Below, piece by piece: positions 27,302-36,580 of a DNA stretch of 64,000 bases. A model generated the notes under the pieces. It was not told where the DNA came from, ran no database searches, and worked only from the letters and a program-made list of their open reading frames with translations. Location of the stretch: assembly GCA_913774715.1 (NCBI GenBank), contig CAJYHS010000240.1, forward strand, positions 1 to 64,000, given 5' to 3'. This DNA comes from an uncultured Siphonobacter sp. (GTDB lineage: Bacteria > Bacteroidota > Bacteroidia > Cytophagales > Spirosomataceae). Both the position numbers and the translations under genes were made by a program. How positions within the stretch are numbered: the stretch's first letter is position 1; each line of letters begins with the position of its first letter.

Positions 27302-28828
27302 ATGAAAAAACGATACCTGACCCTTCTTCTCTTCGGTTCAGTTTTTACCAGCAAGGCTCAGAGTTTATACCAGCCCGCGGTGTTCACGGACGAAAACCGG
27401 CTCGAAAAAATTAAAAGTGCATTACCTGCCATCGAAAAGCTGGTAGCGGAGGAATGTAAGAAAAATAACTTCCCGGGTTTAACCTATGGAATTGTGGTAG
27501 ATGGGCAATTAGTAGACAGCCATAGTTTTGGATCTACCAATCTCGCTCAAAAGACGGCCGTCAGCTCTAAATCGCTGTTCAGAATTGCTTCCATGACCAA
27601 AAGTATTACGGCCATGGCCATTCTCAAGCTTCGGGATGAGGGAAAGCTTCGCCTCGATGACCCGGTTCAGCAATACATTCCTGAGATCAAAAAAACGCCT
27701 GCCTTAACCGTAGATGCTCCGGTCATTACCATTCGGCATTTGTTAACCCACGCAGCTGGTTTCCCGGAGGATAACCCCTGGGGCGACCGTCAATTAGCCA
27801 TTGCAGATGCCTATTTTCTAAAAATGCTGGGTAAAGGCGTTTCCATGTCGAATACCCCGGGCATAGCTTATGAATACAGTAATATGGGATTTACCATGTT
27901 AGGCCGCATCATTACCGTTGTTACGCAAACCCCGTATCAGGAGTATATCACCAAGGAAATTCTCAAACCATTGGGCATGAACCATACGGTTTGGGATTTC
28001 ACGAAAGTACAGCCTGATTTGCTGGCTCATGGCTACCGCTGGGAAAATGAAAAATTTCAGGAAGAAAAGCTTTTAGCAGACGGAGCCTATGGAGCCATGG
28101 GTGGCCTGCTAACGTCAATAGAAGATTTCAGTAAGTATGTCTCTTTTCACTTGGCGGCCTGGCCTGCTCGAAGTGAAGCGGGCAATGGACCCATTAGTCG
28201 GAGTTCAGTGCGAGAAATGCAGCAGCCCGCTAATTTTGCAGGCCTGAATACTTCCTTAAAAGCCGATGGTAAGCCTTATTCCATCTCTTCGGCGTACGCC
28301 TACGGACTTCGCTGGACTCGTGATTCAGACGCCATCACTACCGTTGGACACAGTGGTGGATTACCTGGCTTTGGTAGTAACTGGCGAATTTTACCCGATT
28401 ACGGCATTGGTGTGATTACCTACGTCAACCTTACCTATGCCAATGCAGGTATGGTCAACACTAAAATCATTGATGTTCTAATGGCCTCGGCTGATTTGAA
28501 AAAACGGCAATTGCCTGTCTCCAAGATTTTACAACAGCGAAAACAGGAATTGATATCCGTTCTCAAAGACTGGAATCAGGCCAGCCGCTACCCCATTTTC
28601 GCCGAAAACTTTTTCCCAGACAAGTCGCTGGCATTACGAAAAAAAGCTTCTGAGGAGTTATTTACCAAAGCAGGCAAGATTGTTAAAATAAGCGATCTAA
28701 TTCCTGAAAATCAGTTACGTGGGTCTTTCCTCATGGAAGGAGAACGGGGAAACATTCAGGTATACTTCACCTTATCTCCTGAAAACCCGGCTCTCATTCA
28801 ACAACTGGATTTACGGGAAGTGAACTGA
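27302..28828 (+). CDS. Serine hydrolase of the beta-lactamase/class C family
   Basis: 508 residues with a signal peptide (SKAQ). Active-site motifs are SMTK (S97, K100), YSN in YEYSNMGFTMLG, and HSGG near residue 350. The first ~380 residues form the catalytic domain; the last ~110 are an extra domain. Such exported enzymes include esterases, D-aminopeptidases and penicillin-binding-protein relatives, so lactamase activity cannot be claimed. It diverges from the lipocalin gene. Confidence 0.9.
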   Translation: MKKRYLTLLLFGSVFTSKAQSLYQPAVFTDENRLEKIKSALPAIEKLVAEECKKNNFPGLTYGIVVDGQLVDSHSFGSTNLAQKTAVSSKSLFRIASMTKSITAMAILKLRDEGKLRLDDPVQQYIPEIKKTPALTVDAPVITIRHLLTHAAGFPEDNPWGDRQLAIADAYFLKMLGKGVSMSNTPGIAYEYSNMGFTMLGRIITVVTQTPYQEYITKEILKPLGMNHTVWDFTKVQPDLLAHGYRWENEKFQEEKLLADGAYGAMGGLLTSIEDFSKYVSFHLAAWPARSEAGNGPISRSSVREMQQPANFAGLNTSLKADGKPYSISSAYAYGLRWTRDSDAITTVGHSGGLPGFGSNWRILPDYGIGVITYVNLTYANAGMVNTKIIDVLMASADLKKRQLPVSKILQQRKQELISVLKDWNQASRYPIFAENFFPDKSLALRKKASEELFTKAGKIVKISDLIPENQLRGSFLMEGERGNIQVYFTLSPENPALIQQLDLREVN

Positions 28829-28869
28829 TTAGTAATTAAATAAGCGGTTGCCGTTTGATACCCGGTTGA

Positions 28870-28918
28870 AAAGTTAAAGAGGAAGTCATACGCGTGCAAA
28901 GACTTGCTCTTTAACTTT
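28870..28918 (+). terminator. Long stem-loop after the serine hydrolase gene
   Basis: AAAGTTAAAGAG pairs with CTCTTTAACTTT, extended by an inner AAGTC/GACTT. There is only a weak T run after it, so it is a possible terminator or RNA-stability element. Confidence 0.5.
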
Positions 28919-29031
28919 CATTACATCGGCTTAAACCACCTCTAACTCATGAATCGGTCATCAGCCCAATTCACATTTTCTCAAACCATACTCCTATCTA
29001 AAGCGTTAAACCTGAAACTATTCCAATTTCC

Positions 29032-30024
29032 ATGAAGTATAGAGAATTAGGCGAATCAGCATTACAGGTATCAGCCATTACGTTTGGTGCCTGGGCCATT
29101 GGCGGATGGATGTGGGGTGGAGCCGACCGTAAGGAAGCTGTCGAGGCCATCAAAGTATCGCTTGACGAGGGCGTTACCTCCATTGACACCGCTCCTGTAT
29201 ATGGCATGGGCGTAAGCGAGGAAATTGTAGCCGAAGCTCTTCAAGGCGTTCCCCGTGATAAAGTTCAGATTCTGACCAAATTTGGAATGCGTTGGGATGT
29301 ACAGAAAGGCGATTTCGCTTTTCATACGAAAAACAATGACGGTCAGGAAATTGATGTATATAAATACGCCAGTAAGGATAGCATTATTGAGGAATGTGAA
29401 AACAGCCTTCGCCGCCTGAAAACCGATTATATTGACCTGTATCAGATTCACTGGCCCGATAGTACTACGCCGATCAGTGAAACGATGGAAGCACTGGATC
29501 TTTTACAAAAACAGGGAAAAATTCGGGCTGCTGGTGTTTGTAATTATTCAACAGCTCAGTTTATGGAGGCGGAAGAAAGTCTCTCACTTGCTTCCAATCA
29601 GGTTCCTTACAGTATGGTGGAACGTTCCATTGAAAAGGATCTGGTTCCCTATGCCATGGCCCGGCAAAAAGCAATTATTGCCTATAGTCCTTTACAACGC
29701 GGAATCCTGACGGGTAAAATTAAGCCCGGCCATCAATTTGGAGAGGGAGATACCCGCTCAGGATCCAGATTCTATCAGCCTGAAAATCTGGTAAAAATCA
29801 ATGCCTTTTTAGACGAAATTCGTCCGATTGCGGAAGATAAAGGAGCTACCTTATCTCAGTTAGTCATTCGCTGGACTATCGAACAACCCGGTATTACCGT
29901 GGCTTTGGTAGGTGCCCGCAACGCCGAGCAAGCCATCCAGAATGCTCAGTCTATTCACATTTCATTATCTCAGGAAGAAATGGGTCTTATCCATAAGCAC
30001 CTTGCTAATCTAAGCCTGATTTAG
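29032..30024 (+). CDS. Aldo/keto reductase
   Basis: 330 residues on a TIM-barrel pattern. The catalytic tetrad is visible as D52 and Y57 (IDTAPVYG), K83 (LTKFG) and H140 (YQIHWPD). The NADP-binding C-terminal part has AYSPLQRGILTGK and VALVGARNAEQAIQNA. It resembles YajO/tas-like or YghZ-type reductases of unknown physiological substrate. It stands alone between two hairpins. Confidence 0.92.
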   Translation: MKYRELGESALQVSAITFGAWAIGGWMWGGADRKEAVEAIKVSLDEGVTSIDTAPVYGMGVSEEIVAEALQGVPRDKVQILTKFGMRWDVQKGDFAFHTKNNDGQEIDVYKYASKDSIIEECENSLRRLKTDYIDLYQIHWPDSTTPISETMEALDLLQKQGKIRAAGVCNYSTAQFMEAEESLSLASNQVPYSMVERSIEKDLVPYAMARQKAIIAYSPLQRGILTGKIKPGHQFGEGDTRSGSRFYQPENLVKINAFLDEIRPIAEDKGATLSQLVIRWTIEQPGITVALVGARNAEQAIQNAQSIHISLSQEEMGLIHKHLANLSLI

Positions 30025-30041
30025 ATAGAATTACGTCTCTT

Positions 30042-30076
30042 AAGCCGAAGTTGATACGTATCAACTTCGGCTTTTT
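30042..30076 (+). terminator. Terminator of the aldo/keto reductase gene
   Basis: 32-bp perfect palindrome (AAGCCGAAGTTGATAC and its complement) followed by six Ts. Confidence 0.8.
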
Positions 30077-30345
30077 TATGCCCTGCAGGACTCTTTTCTA
30101 TCTTTAGTCCAATTCTTATTTATATCCATTCTATTCTTGCACATTTGCAAAAAAACTGCCTAATAAGCTCACTGAGCATTGCGACGGTTTGGGGAAAACT
30201 ACTATTTTTGCCACATCACTATTCAAAGTGTAGTTATAACAATTCCAGTTTGTAACTTCTCATTGAGAAAAACCTCTACCCGTTGCAACGTATCCAGGGC
30301 TGTATTATAAGAGCCTGATACGGAGTAACCTCAATTAGCGAAGGC
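30077..30345 (+). promoter_or_regulatory. Promoter and leader of the nuoKLMN operon
   Basis: TTG at 30179-30181, a 21-base spacer and a perfect -7 box TATTTTTG at 30203-30210 give a leader of about 130 bases before nuoK. No remnant of nuoJ or another nuo gene is visible upstream. I see nothing recognisable in 30077-30178. Confidence 0.6.
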
Positions 30346-30669
30346 ATGATCCCAGAAGTTGTCCAGAAAATTCCGCTTCAATATTACATTTACCTCGCTT
30401 CGGCTTTATTCATTATTGGCATTATTGGAGTGCTTACTCGTCGCAACGCCATCATCATTTTTATGTCGGTGGAATTAATGCTGAATGCCGTCAATCTGTT
30501 ACTCATCGCTTTTTCGACGTATCGTTCCGACCCCAATGGTCAGGTGTTCGTCTTTTTCATTATGGCCGTTGCTGCTGCGGAAGTAGCCATTGGTCTGGCC
30601 ATTATTGTTATGCTGTATCGAAACGTTCGTTCGCTGGATGTAGGCTTGATGAATAAAATCAGGTGGTAA
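30346..30669 (+). CDS. nuoK: NADH-quinone oxidoreductase subunit K
   Basis: 107 residues, three membrane helices. The two conserved buried glutamates are in [12 protein letters not shown] and [11 protein letters not shown], both needed for proton pumping in complex I. It is first of four adjacent membrane-arm genes (K, L, M, N). Its own promoter lies about 140 bases upstream, so in this genome the operon breaks between nuoJ and nuoK. Confidence 0.96.
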   Translation: MIPEVVQKIPLQYYIYLASALFIIGIIGVLTRRNAIIIFMSVELMLNAVNLLLIAFSTYRSDPNGQVFVFFIMAVAAAEVAIGLAIIVMLYRNVRSLDVGLMNKIRW

Positions 30670-30729
30670 TCCATCGGCTTGCAGCCCATTAACAACGAGT
30701 TACAGGTACGTTTCTACCTCCCTTGAACT

Positions 30730-32649
30730 ATGAATTTAGCCTTATTCATTCCTCTATTACCCTTCCTCGGTTTCCTGATCAATGGATTAGGCTTCCGGCG
30801 GATCCCCAAATCACTGGTGGGTCTGGTTGGCACGGGAGCTTCTCTGGCTTCTTTTGCCATTGTACTGAGTCTATTTTTTAACTTTTCAGGCGAAGCCCAG
30901 ACAGTTCCCTTATACGACTGGTTTACTGTTGGTAGTCTGAGTATTTCCTTTGCCTTCCAGATTGATCAGCTTTCTTTGATCATGATGCTGATTATTACCG
31001 GAATTGGATCACTGATCCATCTGTACAGCATCGGTTACATGCACCATGATGAAGGGTTTGGTAAGTTTTTCGCTTTTCTAAACCTCTTTCTTTTCTTTAT
31101 GCTTCTGCTGGTGATGGGTTCTAATTACCTCATCATGTTCATTGGCTGGGAAGGTGTGGGTCTTTGTTCATATCTGCTTATTGGCTTCTGGAACCAGAAT
31201 CCTAATTACGGTTATGCGGCTCGCAAAGCCTTTGTTATGAACCGAATTGGAGATCTGGGTTTTCTGATCGGTATCTTTTTGATTATCAATCAATTCGGCA
31301 GTCTTGAATTCGCAAGTGTTTTTCCAGCCGCCGCTCAGCTAAACATCGGCGATCAAAGTATTTTCTGGATTACCTTCTGCCTGTTCATTGGAGCTATGGG
31401 TAAATCCGCCCAGATTCCGCTGTACACCTGGTTACCCGATGCCATGGCAGGTCCAACGCCCGTGTCTGCTCTGATCCACGCAGCGACCATGGTAACCGCC
31501 GGTATTTACATGATTGTGCGGTCCAACATTCTTTATACCCTTGCTCCTGATACGCTTCATATCATCGCCTGGGTAGCTCTGGCAACAGCCTTATTAGCTG
31601 CGTCCATTGGTCTGTTTCAGAATGATATTAAGAAAGTGCTGGCTTACTCTACCGTCTCACAGCTGGGATATATGTTCCTGGGTTTAGGCGTTGGAGCGTA
31701 TAGCTCGGGGTTCTTCCATGTAATGACCCACGCTTTTTTCAAAGCTTTGTTATTCCTCGGAGCTGGTTCAGTTATTCATGCCATGAGCGATGAGCAGGAT
31801 ATTCGGTATATGGGCGGGCTTCGTAAGAAATTACCCATTACCTTCCTGACTTTCTTACTCGGAACCATCGCCATTTCAGGCATTCCTCCCTTCGCAGGTT
31901 TTTTCTCAAAAGATGAGATTCTGGCTCACGTTTTCGAGCACAGCCCCTTGATGTGGGGACTAGCCGTTTTCGGATCAATGATGACGGCATTTTACATGTT
32001 CCGTCTGTTATTCCTGACTTTCTTTGGAGAATTCCGAGGTACGCATGAGCAGGAACATCACCTGCATGAGTCCCCTCTTACCATGACATTACCTTTAATG
32101 GTATTGGCCGTATTATCCGTTTTGGGTGGCTTCCTGAATGTTCCGGCTATTTTGGGAGGTTCAGCAAAACTAGATGCCTTCCTGGACCCCATTTTCGAGC
32201 TCTCCAAGCAGGCAAATCCCGGAGCTTTTGCGGGCGTTCACCTGGATCATTCAACGGAGTTAACACTCATGGGTGTTTCAGTAGTAGGAGCCGTACTTTC
32301 AATCATTGCAGCGTTTGTCTTATACGTGAGTCGTAACGCCGTTCCTGAACCTGATGAAGAAATTACAGGTGTTAAGAAACTCATCTACAACAAATACTAC
32401 GTTGATGAGATCTACAATGCTGTTTTTGTTAAGCCAATCCAGGCGTTATCAGGCTTTTTCTACCGCGTTACGGATCAGATTATTTTAAACAAAGGGGGTG
32501 TTGAAGGTCTGGGCAATTTTGTCAAAGGCCTTTCCAATGAGTTTCGGTTATTACAAACGGGTACCACCAGCTTCTACGTCTTCATCATGGTGACGGGCAT
32601 TGCTGCCATTCTCATTTATAGCCTTCGGTCTCTGATTTTCAACGCATAA
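30730..32649 (+). CDS. nuoL: NADH-quinone oxidoreductase subunit L
   Basis: 639 residues. Antiporter-like subunit with the pumping-channel glutamate in FIGWEGVGLCSYLL. The signature reads PLYTWLPDAMAGPTPVSALIHAATMVTAGIY, split here by motif: TWLPDAMAGPTPVSALIHA then TMVTAGIYM. The C-terminal ~120 residues supply the lateral helix and its anchor (VYVSRNAVPEPDEE region onward). It is followed 12 bases later by nuoM. Confidence 0.97.
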   Translation: MNLALFIPLLPFLGFLINGLGFRRIPKSLVGLVGTGASLASFAIVLSLFFNFSGEAQTVPLYDWFTVGSLSISFAFQIDQLSLIMMLIITGIGSLIHLYSIGYMHHDEGFGKFFAFLNLFLFFMLLLVMGSNYLIMFIGWEGVGLCSYLLIGFWNQNPNYGYAARKAFVMNRIGDLGFLIGIFLIINQFGSLEFASVFPAAAQLNIGDQSIFWITFCLFIGAMGKSAQIPLYTWLPDAMAGPTPVSALIHAATMVTAGIYMIVRSNILYTLAPDTLHIIAWVALATALLAASIGLFQNDIKKVLAYSTVSQLGYMFLGLGVGAYSSGFFHVMTHAFFKALLFLGAGSVIHAMSDEQDIRYMGGLRKKLPITFLTFLLGTIAISGIPPFAGFFSKDEILAHVFEHSPLMWGLAVFGSMMTAFYMFRLLFLTFFGEFRGTHEQEHHLHESPLTMTLPLMVLAVLSVLGGFLNVPAILGGSAKLDAFLDPIFELSKQANPGAFAGVHLDHSTELTLMGVSVVGAVLSIIAAFVLYVSRNAVPEPDEEITGVKKLIYNKYYVDEIYNAVFVKPIQALSGFFYRVTDQIILNKGGVEGLGNFVKGLSNEFRLLQTGTTSFYVFIMVTGIAAILIYSLRSLIFNA

Positions 32650-32661
32650 GTTCAAAAAGAT

Positions 32662-34107
32662 ATGCTTACCCTCATTCTTATACTCATTCCTCTCGTACTG
32701 GCTATTGTTTTGCTGGGCTTACGTGGCGGAGCCGTCAAACGAGTGGCGTTGATTACTTCACTGGTTGAGTTTGGTTTAGCGATTTACGTTCTTTCCATCT
32801 ATAAGGCTGATACTTCCAGCCAGTTTGCATTAAGCTACGACTGGATTAAGTCCGCTGGCGTTCAGTTTGCCATTGGGATTGATGGCATTAGCGTACTGCT
32901 CGTATTACTAAGCACGTTACTAGTTCCGTTGATTATTCTTTCAACGTTCAATCACAGTTACCGCAATCCTTCCGCTTTTTATGCCCTCATTTTGATGATG
33001 CAATCGGCTCTGGTAGGTGTATTTGTGGCAAAAGATGCTTTCCTGTTTTATTTTTTCTTCGAAGCAGCCCTGATTCCCATTTACTTCATCGCGGCTTCCT
33101 GGGGCGGAGAAAACAGTATTTCGGTTACTTTCAAGTTTTTTCTCTATACGATTTTCGGTTCCCTGTTTATGTTGCTGGGTCTGGTTTACCTATACCTGCA
33201 AACACCCGGTTCACACAGCTCATTACTCTCGGCTTTTTATGAATTGAAGCTTTCTGCTGCTCAGCAAAGCGTATTATTCTGGGCTCTGTTCATCGGCTTT
33301 GCTATTAAAATGCCAGTGTTCCCCTTCCATACCTGGCAACCAGATACGTACGTGGAATCGCCTACTCCGGCGACCATGCTACTGGCCGGAATTATGCTAA
33401 AAATGGGAACCTATGGACTGATCCGAATTGTATTACCCATTGTTCCCGAAGGCGTTCAGGAATGGGGATTAGTAGCGGTGATCTTATCCGTAATTGGGAT
33501 TATTTACGGCTCAATCATTGCCATTCAGCAACAGGATATGAAACGGCTCGTAGCCTATTCCTCCTTCGCACACGTAGGACTAATGGCCGCGGGTATCTTT
33601 TCATTAACTCTCGACGGATTACAAGGTTCACTCATTCAAATGCTGGCTCACGGTATTAACGTAGTGGGATTGTTTTTCATCATCGAAATCATTTTCAGTC
33701 GTACCCAAAGTCGTGATTTGAGTCAGTTGGGTGGTATTACCCAGAACTCACCTGTGTTGAGCGTATTTTTCATCATCATGGTATTAGGTAGTGTAGCACT
33801 GCCTTTAACTAATGGATTTATTGGTGAATTCCTGCTCTTAAAAGGAGTCTTTACTTACAATACCTGGATTGGTATCGTTGCTGGTACAACCATTATTTTC
33901 GGTGCGGTATATATGCTTCGTATGGTTCAAAAATCTATGTTCGGTTTACAGACCACTGCTACTGAGCAATTCACGGATTTGAATCTCAATGAAATTCTGG
34001 TATTAGTTCCGCTTGCCTTCTTTGTATTCTGGATTGGTTTATTTCCAAATGCATTTCTGCAATTAACCGAGCCAGCCGTGGCTGAATTGCTGCGAACCCT
34101 GAAGTAA
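32662..34107 (+). CDS. nuoM: NADH-quinone oxidoreductase subunit M
   Basis: 481 residues, about 14 membrane helices. The conserved glutamate sits in YFFFEAALIPIYF, and the antiporter signature in FPFHTWQPDTYVESPTP with ATMLLAGIMLKMGTYG. It pumps protons in the distal membrane arm of complex I. Tightly spaced to nuoL (12 bases) and 41 bases ahead of nuoN. Confidence 0.97.
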   Translation: MLTLILILIPLVLAIVLLGLRGGAVKRVALITSLVEFGLAIYVLSIYKADTSSQFALSYDWIKSAGVQFAIGIDGISVLLVLLSTLLVPLIILSTFNHSYRNPSAFYALILMMQSALVGVFVAKDAFLFYFFFEAALIPIYFIAASWGGENSISVTFKFFLYTIFGSLFMLLGLVYLYLQTPGSHSSLLSAFYELKLSAAQQSVLFWALFIGFAIKMPVFPFHTWQPDTYVESPTPATMLLAGIMLKMGTYGLIRIVLPIVPEGVQEWGLVAVILSVIGIIYGSIIAIQQQDMKRLVAYSSFAHVGLMAAGIFSLTLDGLQGSLIQMLAHGINVVGLFFIIEIIFSRTQSRDLSQLGGITQNSPVLSVFFIIMVLGSVALPLTNGFIGEFLLLKGVFTYNTWIGIVAGTTIIFGAVYMLRMVQKSMFGLQTTATEQFTDLNLNEILVLVPLAFFVFWIGLFPNAFLQLTEPAVAELLRTLK

Positions 34108-34148
34108 GAAGAAGCGGTATTTTTCATTTACTCTCAAGCATTCAAGAC

Positions 34149-35549
34149 ATGCTATCGATCATATCTCTGTCCATCTTCGGAATTTTAAACTTATTCCTTG
34201 GCTTCCTGAAATCCCGCAAGGTCTTACTGCCGTCTGCGATTATCTTCCTACTCGTAGCTCTGGGATTAATGGTTCAGGACTGGAATCAGCAGGCTCTCTA
34301 TTTTTCGGATATGCTGCGGGTCAATAACCTCTTTGTCAGCTTTTCAGTCATTGTTATTTTGACTAGTCTGCTTGTGGTAGGCATTTCCAGAAACTTTGGA
34401 GACGATTTAGAATATACGCATCCAGCGGAGTATTACTCCATTATTTTATTTTCCATAACGGGAGCGTTAATGATGATTGGATTTGAAAACCTCATCATGC
34501 TTTTTATTGGGGTAGAAATCCTTTCGGTGGCCATGTATGTTCTTACCGGAACGGATAAACGAAACCTTCGGTCCAATGAAGCAGCTCTGAAATACTTTCT
34601 GATGGGAGCCTTTGCTACCGGTATTTTACTCTTCGGAATTGCGATGATTTATGGAGCAACGGGGTCTTTCAAACTCGGAGGGATCGCTACTTATGTGCAA
34701 ACAGCCACCCAATACCGCTCCGTTTCTCCATTATTATATATTGGATTACTACTGTTGTTTTTTGGAATGTTATTTAAAGTCTCGGTAGCCCCCTTCCACT
34801 TCTGGACTCCCGATGTATACGAAGGAGCACCTACCATTTTTACGGCGTATATGTCTACCGTTGTAAAAACAGCTGGATTTGCGGCTCTGTATAAGCTGGC
34901 ATCGGTGGCTTTTAACAGTGCCTATGGCTTCTGGGCTCAGACGCTGGCGGTACTGGCTATCCTGACTTTATTAATCGGAAATATCACTGCTGTCTATCAG
35001 GTTAGCTTTAAACGCATGATGGCTTATTCCAGCATTTCTCATGCGGGTTATCTATTACTAGCGGTCGTTGCGAAAGTTCCTTCTTCGCAGTCCGCCATTC
35101 TCTTTTATTCGTTAGCGTATTCACTGGCTACCATTTCTGCCTTTGGCGTATTAATTATTGTTTCTGAACGGAAACCTTTCGAGGGAAGTCCAGACGAGCG
35201 TTACGAAGCCTTCAATGGCCTGGCTAAAACCAATCCGTTACTAGCTTTCATCATGACTATTTCGATGCTCTCTCTGGCCGGCATTCCATTGACGGCCGGA
35301 TTCTGGGGGAAATTTTTTATTTTTTCTGCAGCCGTTCAGTCTAACCTTACAGCCCTGTTAGTCATCGCAGTATTAATGTCATGTGTCGGCATTTATTACT
35401 ACTTCAGGGTAATAATTGCTATGTATTTAAAACCAAGTGACAACGATGGTGTTATCGTTAGCAACGGATTTAAATTAACTTTGCTGCTCACTACGGTTCT
35501 GACGCTCCTACTTGGGCTATTCCCGGACCTGGTGAATAGATTCTTTTAG
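34149..35549 (+). CDS. nuoN: NADH-quinone oxidoreductase subunit N
   Basis: 466 residues, about 14 membrane helices. Key parts are the acidic residue in FIGVEILSVAMYVL, the loop APFHFWTPDVYEGAPT, and KRMMAYSSISHAGYLLLA. It is the last nuo gene here. The GtrA-like gene begins 21 bases later and is probably on the same message. Confidence 0.96.
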   Translation: MLSIISLSIFGILNLFLGFLKSRKVLLPSAIIFLLVALGLMVQDWNQQALYFSDMLRVNNLFVSFSVIVILTSLLVVGISRNFGDDLEYTHPAEYYSIILFSITGALMMIGFENLIMLFIGVEILSVAMYVLTGTDKRNLRSNEAALKYFLMGAFATGILLFGIAMIYGATGSFKLGGIATYVQTATQYRSVSPLLYIGLLLLFFGMLFKVSVAPFHFWTPDVYEGAPTIFTAYMSTVVKTAGFAALYKLASVAFNSAYGFWAQTLAVLAILTLLIGNITAVYQVSFKRMMAYSSISHAGYLLLAVVAKVPSSQSAILFYSLAYSLATISAFGVLIIVSERKPFEGSPDERYEAFNGLAKTNPLLAFIMTISMLSLAGIPLTAGFWGKFFIFSAAVQSNLTALLVIAVLMSCVGIYYYFRVIIAMYLKPSDNDGVIVSNGFKLTLLLTTVLTLLLGLFPDLVNRFF

Positions 35550-35570
35550 TACTAACGTCAATTTTCAATC

Positions 35571-36113
35571 TTGAAACCGACCCTCGAACAGCCTTTGCAG
35601 AAGCCAAAGTCTAAATTGCTGAATATCCGTGATTTAGTTGCTTATTTTCTAGTTGCCGGAACCGGAGCCGCCGTACAGATTATCGCTGGTGGCTATTTCC
35701 GGGAATTTATGAGCTACAATGCTTCCGTTGCCTGTGGCTATGTCGTTTCTTTTGTCGTAGGATTCACCCTTACCAAACTTTTCGCATTTGATGCCAAGAA
35801 ATCTGGCCAGACCCGTCGGGAAATGGTCAAATTTGGAATCGTTGCCGTTTGCTCCTTTTTTATTACCGTAGGTGGCTCTAGCTTAGGCTTTCACCTACTG
35901 GATTCTTTTCACCCCGGAGATCTCTTTTACCGTCTACCACTGGATTTTCTTTCTGAAAAATCTCGCAACATTAATGTAAAAGAGTTTGGCGGCTTGCTGG
36001 TAGGGATGGGACTTAGCTTCGTGACTAATTACATCCTGCACAAAACCTTCACGTTCAAATCAACGGGCTTCTACGATCGCATCAAAGATTATCTGAAGGG
36101 CATTCCTGAATAA
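35571..36113 (+). CDS. GtrA-family membrane protein, TTG start
   Basis: 180 residues with four hydrophobic segments and the GtrA layout (YFLVAGTGAAVQIIAGG, GYVVSFVVGFTLTKLFAF, FVTNYILHKTFTF). The only sensible start is TTG; the next ATG would remove the first helix. GtrA proteins help flip lipid-linked sugars for cell-surface glycans. No glycosyltransferase lies beside it, so its partner is elsewhere. It trails nuoN by 21 bases and may be expressed with the operon. Confidence 0.85.
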   Translation: MKPTLEQPLQKPKSKLLNIRDLVAYFLVAGTGAAVQIIAGGYFREFMSYNASVACGYVVSFVVGFTLTKLFAFDAKKSGQTRREMVKFGIVAVCSFFITVGGSSLGFHLLDSFHPGDLFYRLPLDFLSEKSRNINVKEFGGLLVGMGLSFVTNYILHKTFTFKSTGFYDRIKDYLKGIPE

Positions 36114-36173
36114 ATCCGATCAGTGGTATTCAATTATTAATGCAGCTTTGAAATAATTTATAACATTTTAAGG

Positions 36174-36203
36174 TTTAATAGCGTATTTAATTGAACTATT
36201 AAA
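36174..36203 (+). terminator. Weak hairpin after the GtrA gene
   Basis: TTTAATAG / CTATTAAA stem in a very AT-rich spacer. It may end the nuo-gtrA transcript; no strong T run follows. Confidence 0.3.
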
Positions 36204-36275
36204 ATAAAACATATGGTTTTTTAATGTTTTTAGGGTCTTTTTGTTAAAATCCTTAAAAAAACCTTAAAAGCCTGC

Positions 36276-36306
36276 TTGCATAATTCAGAATTCGGATTCA
36301 ACTTTG
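36276..36306 (+). promoter_or_regulatory. Putative promoter of the small lipoprotein
   Basis: TTG (36276-36278), a 20-base spacer and CAACTTTG (36299-36306, one base off consensus). It lies 33 bases before the ATG. Confidence 0.45.
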
Positions 36307-36338
36307 TCCCGGCAATAAACCCTAAAATCATCACAAAA

Positions 36339-36515
36339 ATGAAAAAATTGTTCGCCCTGTTCCTTCTTGGCACAATGGTTTCTCTGGCAGCTTGCCAAGA
36401 AAAGAAAACTGAGTCTACTGAGTCTGCTGATTCTTCTGCTGTAGTTGTTGATACTACTACTGCTGTTGATACAGTACTTGCAGTTGACACTACTGCTGCT
36501 GATTCTGCAAAATAA
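36339..36515 (+). CDS. Very small Thr/Val/Asp-rich lipoprotein
   Basis: 58 residues. The signal peptide MKKLFALFLLGTMVSLAAC has lipobox LAAC with the lipid Cys at 19. The mature ~40 residues are imperfect repeats of the type VDTT-A (VDTTTAVDTV, AVDTTAADS), acidic and unstructured. I do not recognise a family. It is monocistronic, with a near-consensus promoter and a strong terminator, a pattern often seen for abundant small envelope lipoproteins. The longer frame from 36276 covers the promoter and is rejected. Confidence 0.75.
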   Translation: MKKLFALFLLGTMVSLAACQEKKTESTESADSSAVVVDTTTAVDTVLAVDTTAADSAK

Positions 36516-36538
36516 TTTTTGTAGTTTAGGAACACAGC

Positions 36539-36575
36539 CAAAGCCTTGCCAAATGGCAAGGCTTTGTCGTTTTTT
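36539..36575 (+). terminator. Terminator of the small lipoprotein
   Basis: 12-bp perfect stem CAAAGCCTTGCC / GGCAAGGCTTTG with loop AAAT, then a T run. Confidence 0.85.
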
Positions 36576-36580
36576 GTAGG

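Noticed and set aside
30077-30345. Remnant of nuoJ or another nuo gene upstream of nuoK
   Set aside because: No frame shows the hydrophobic pattern of NuoJ; the sequence looks like a leader with a promoter.
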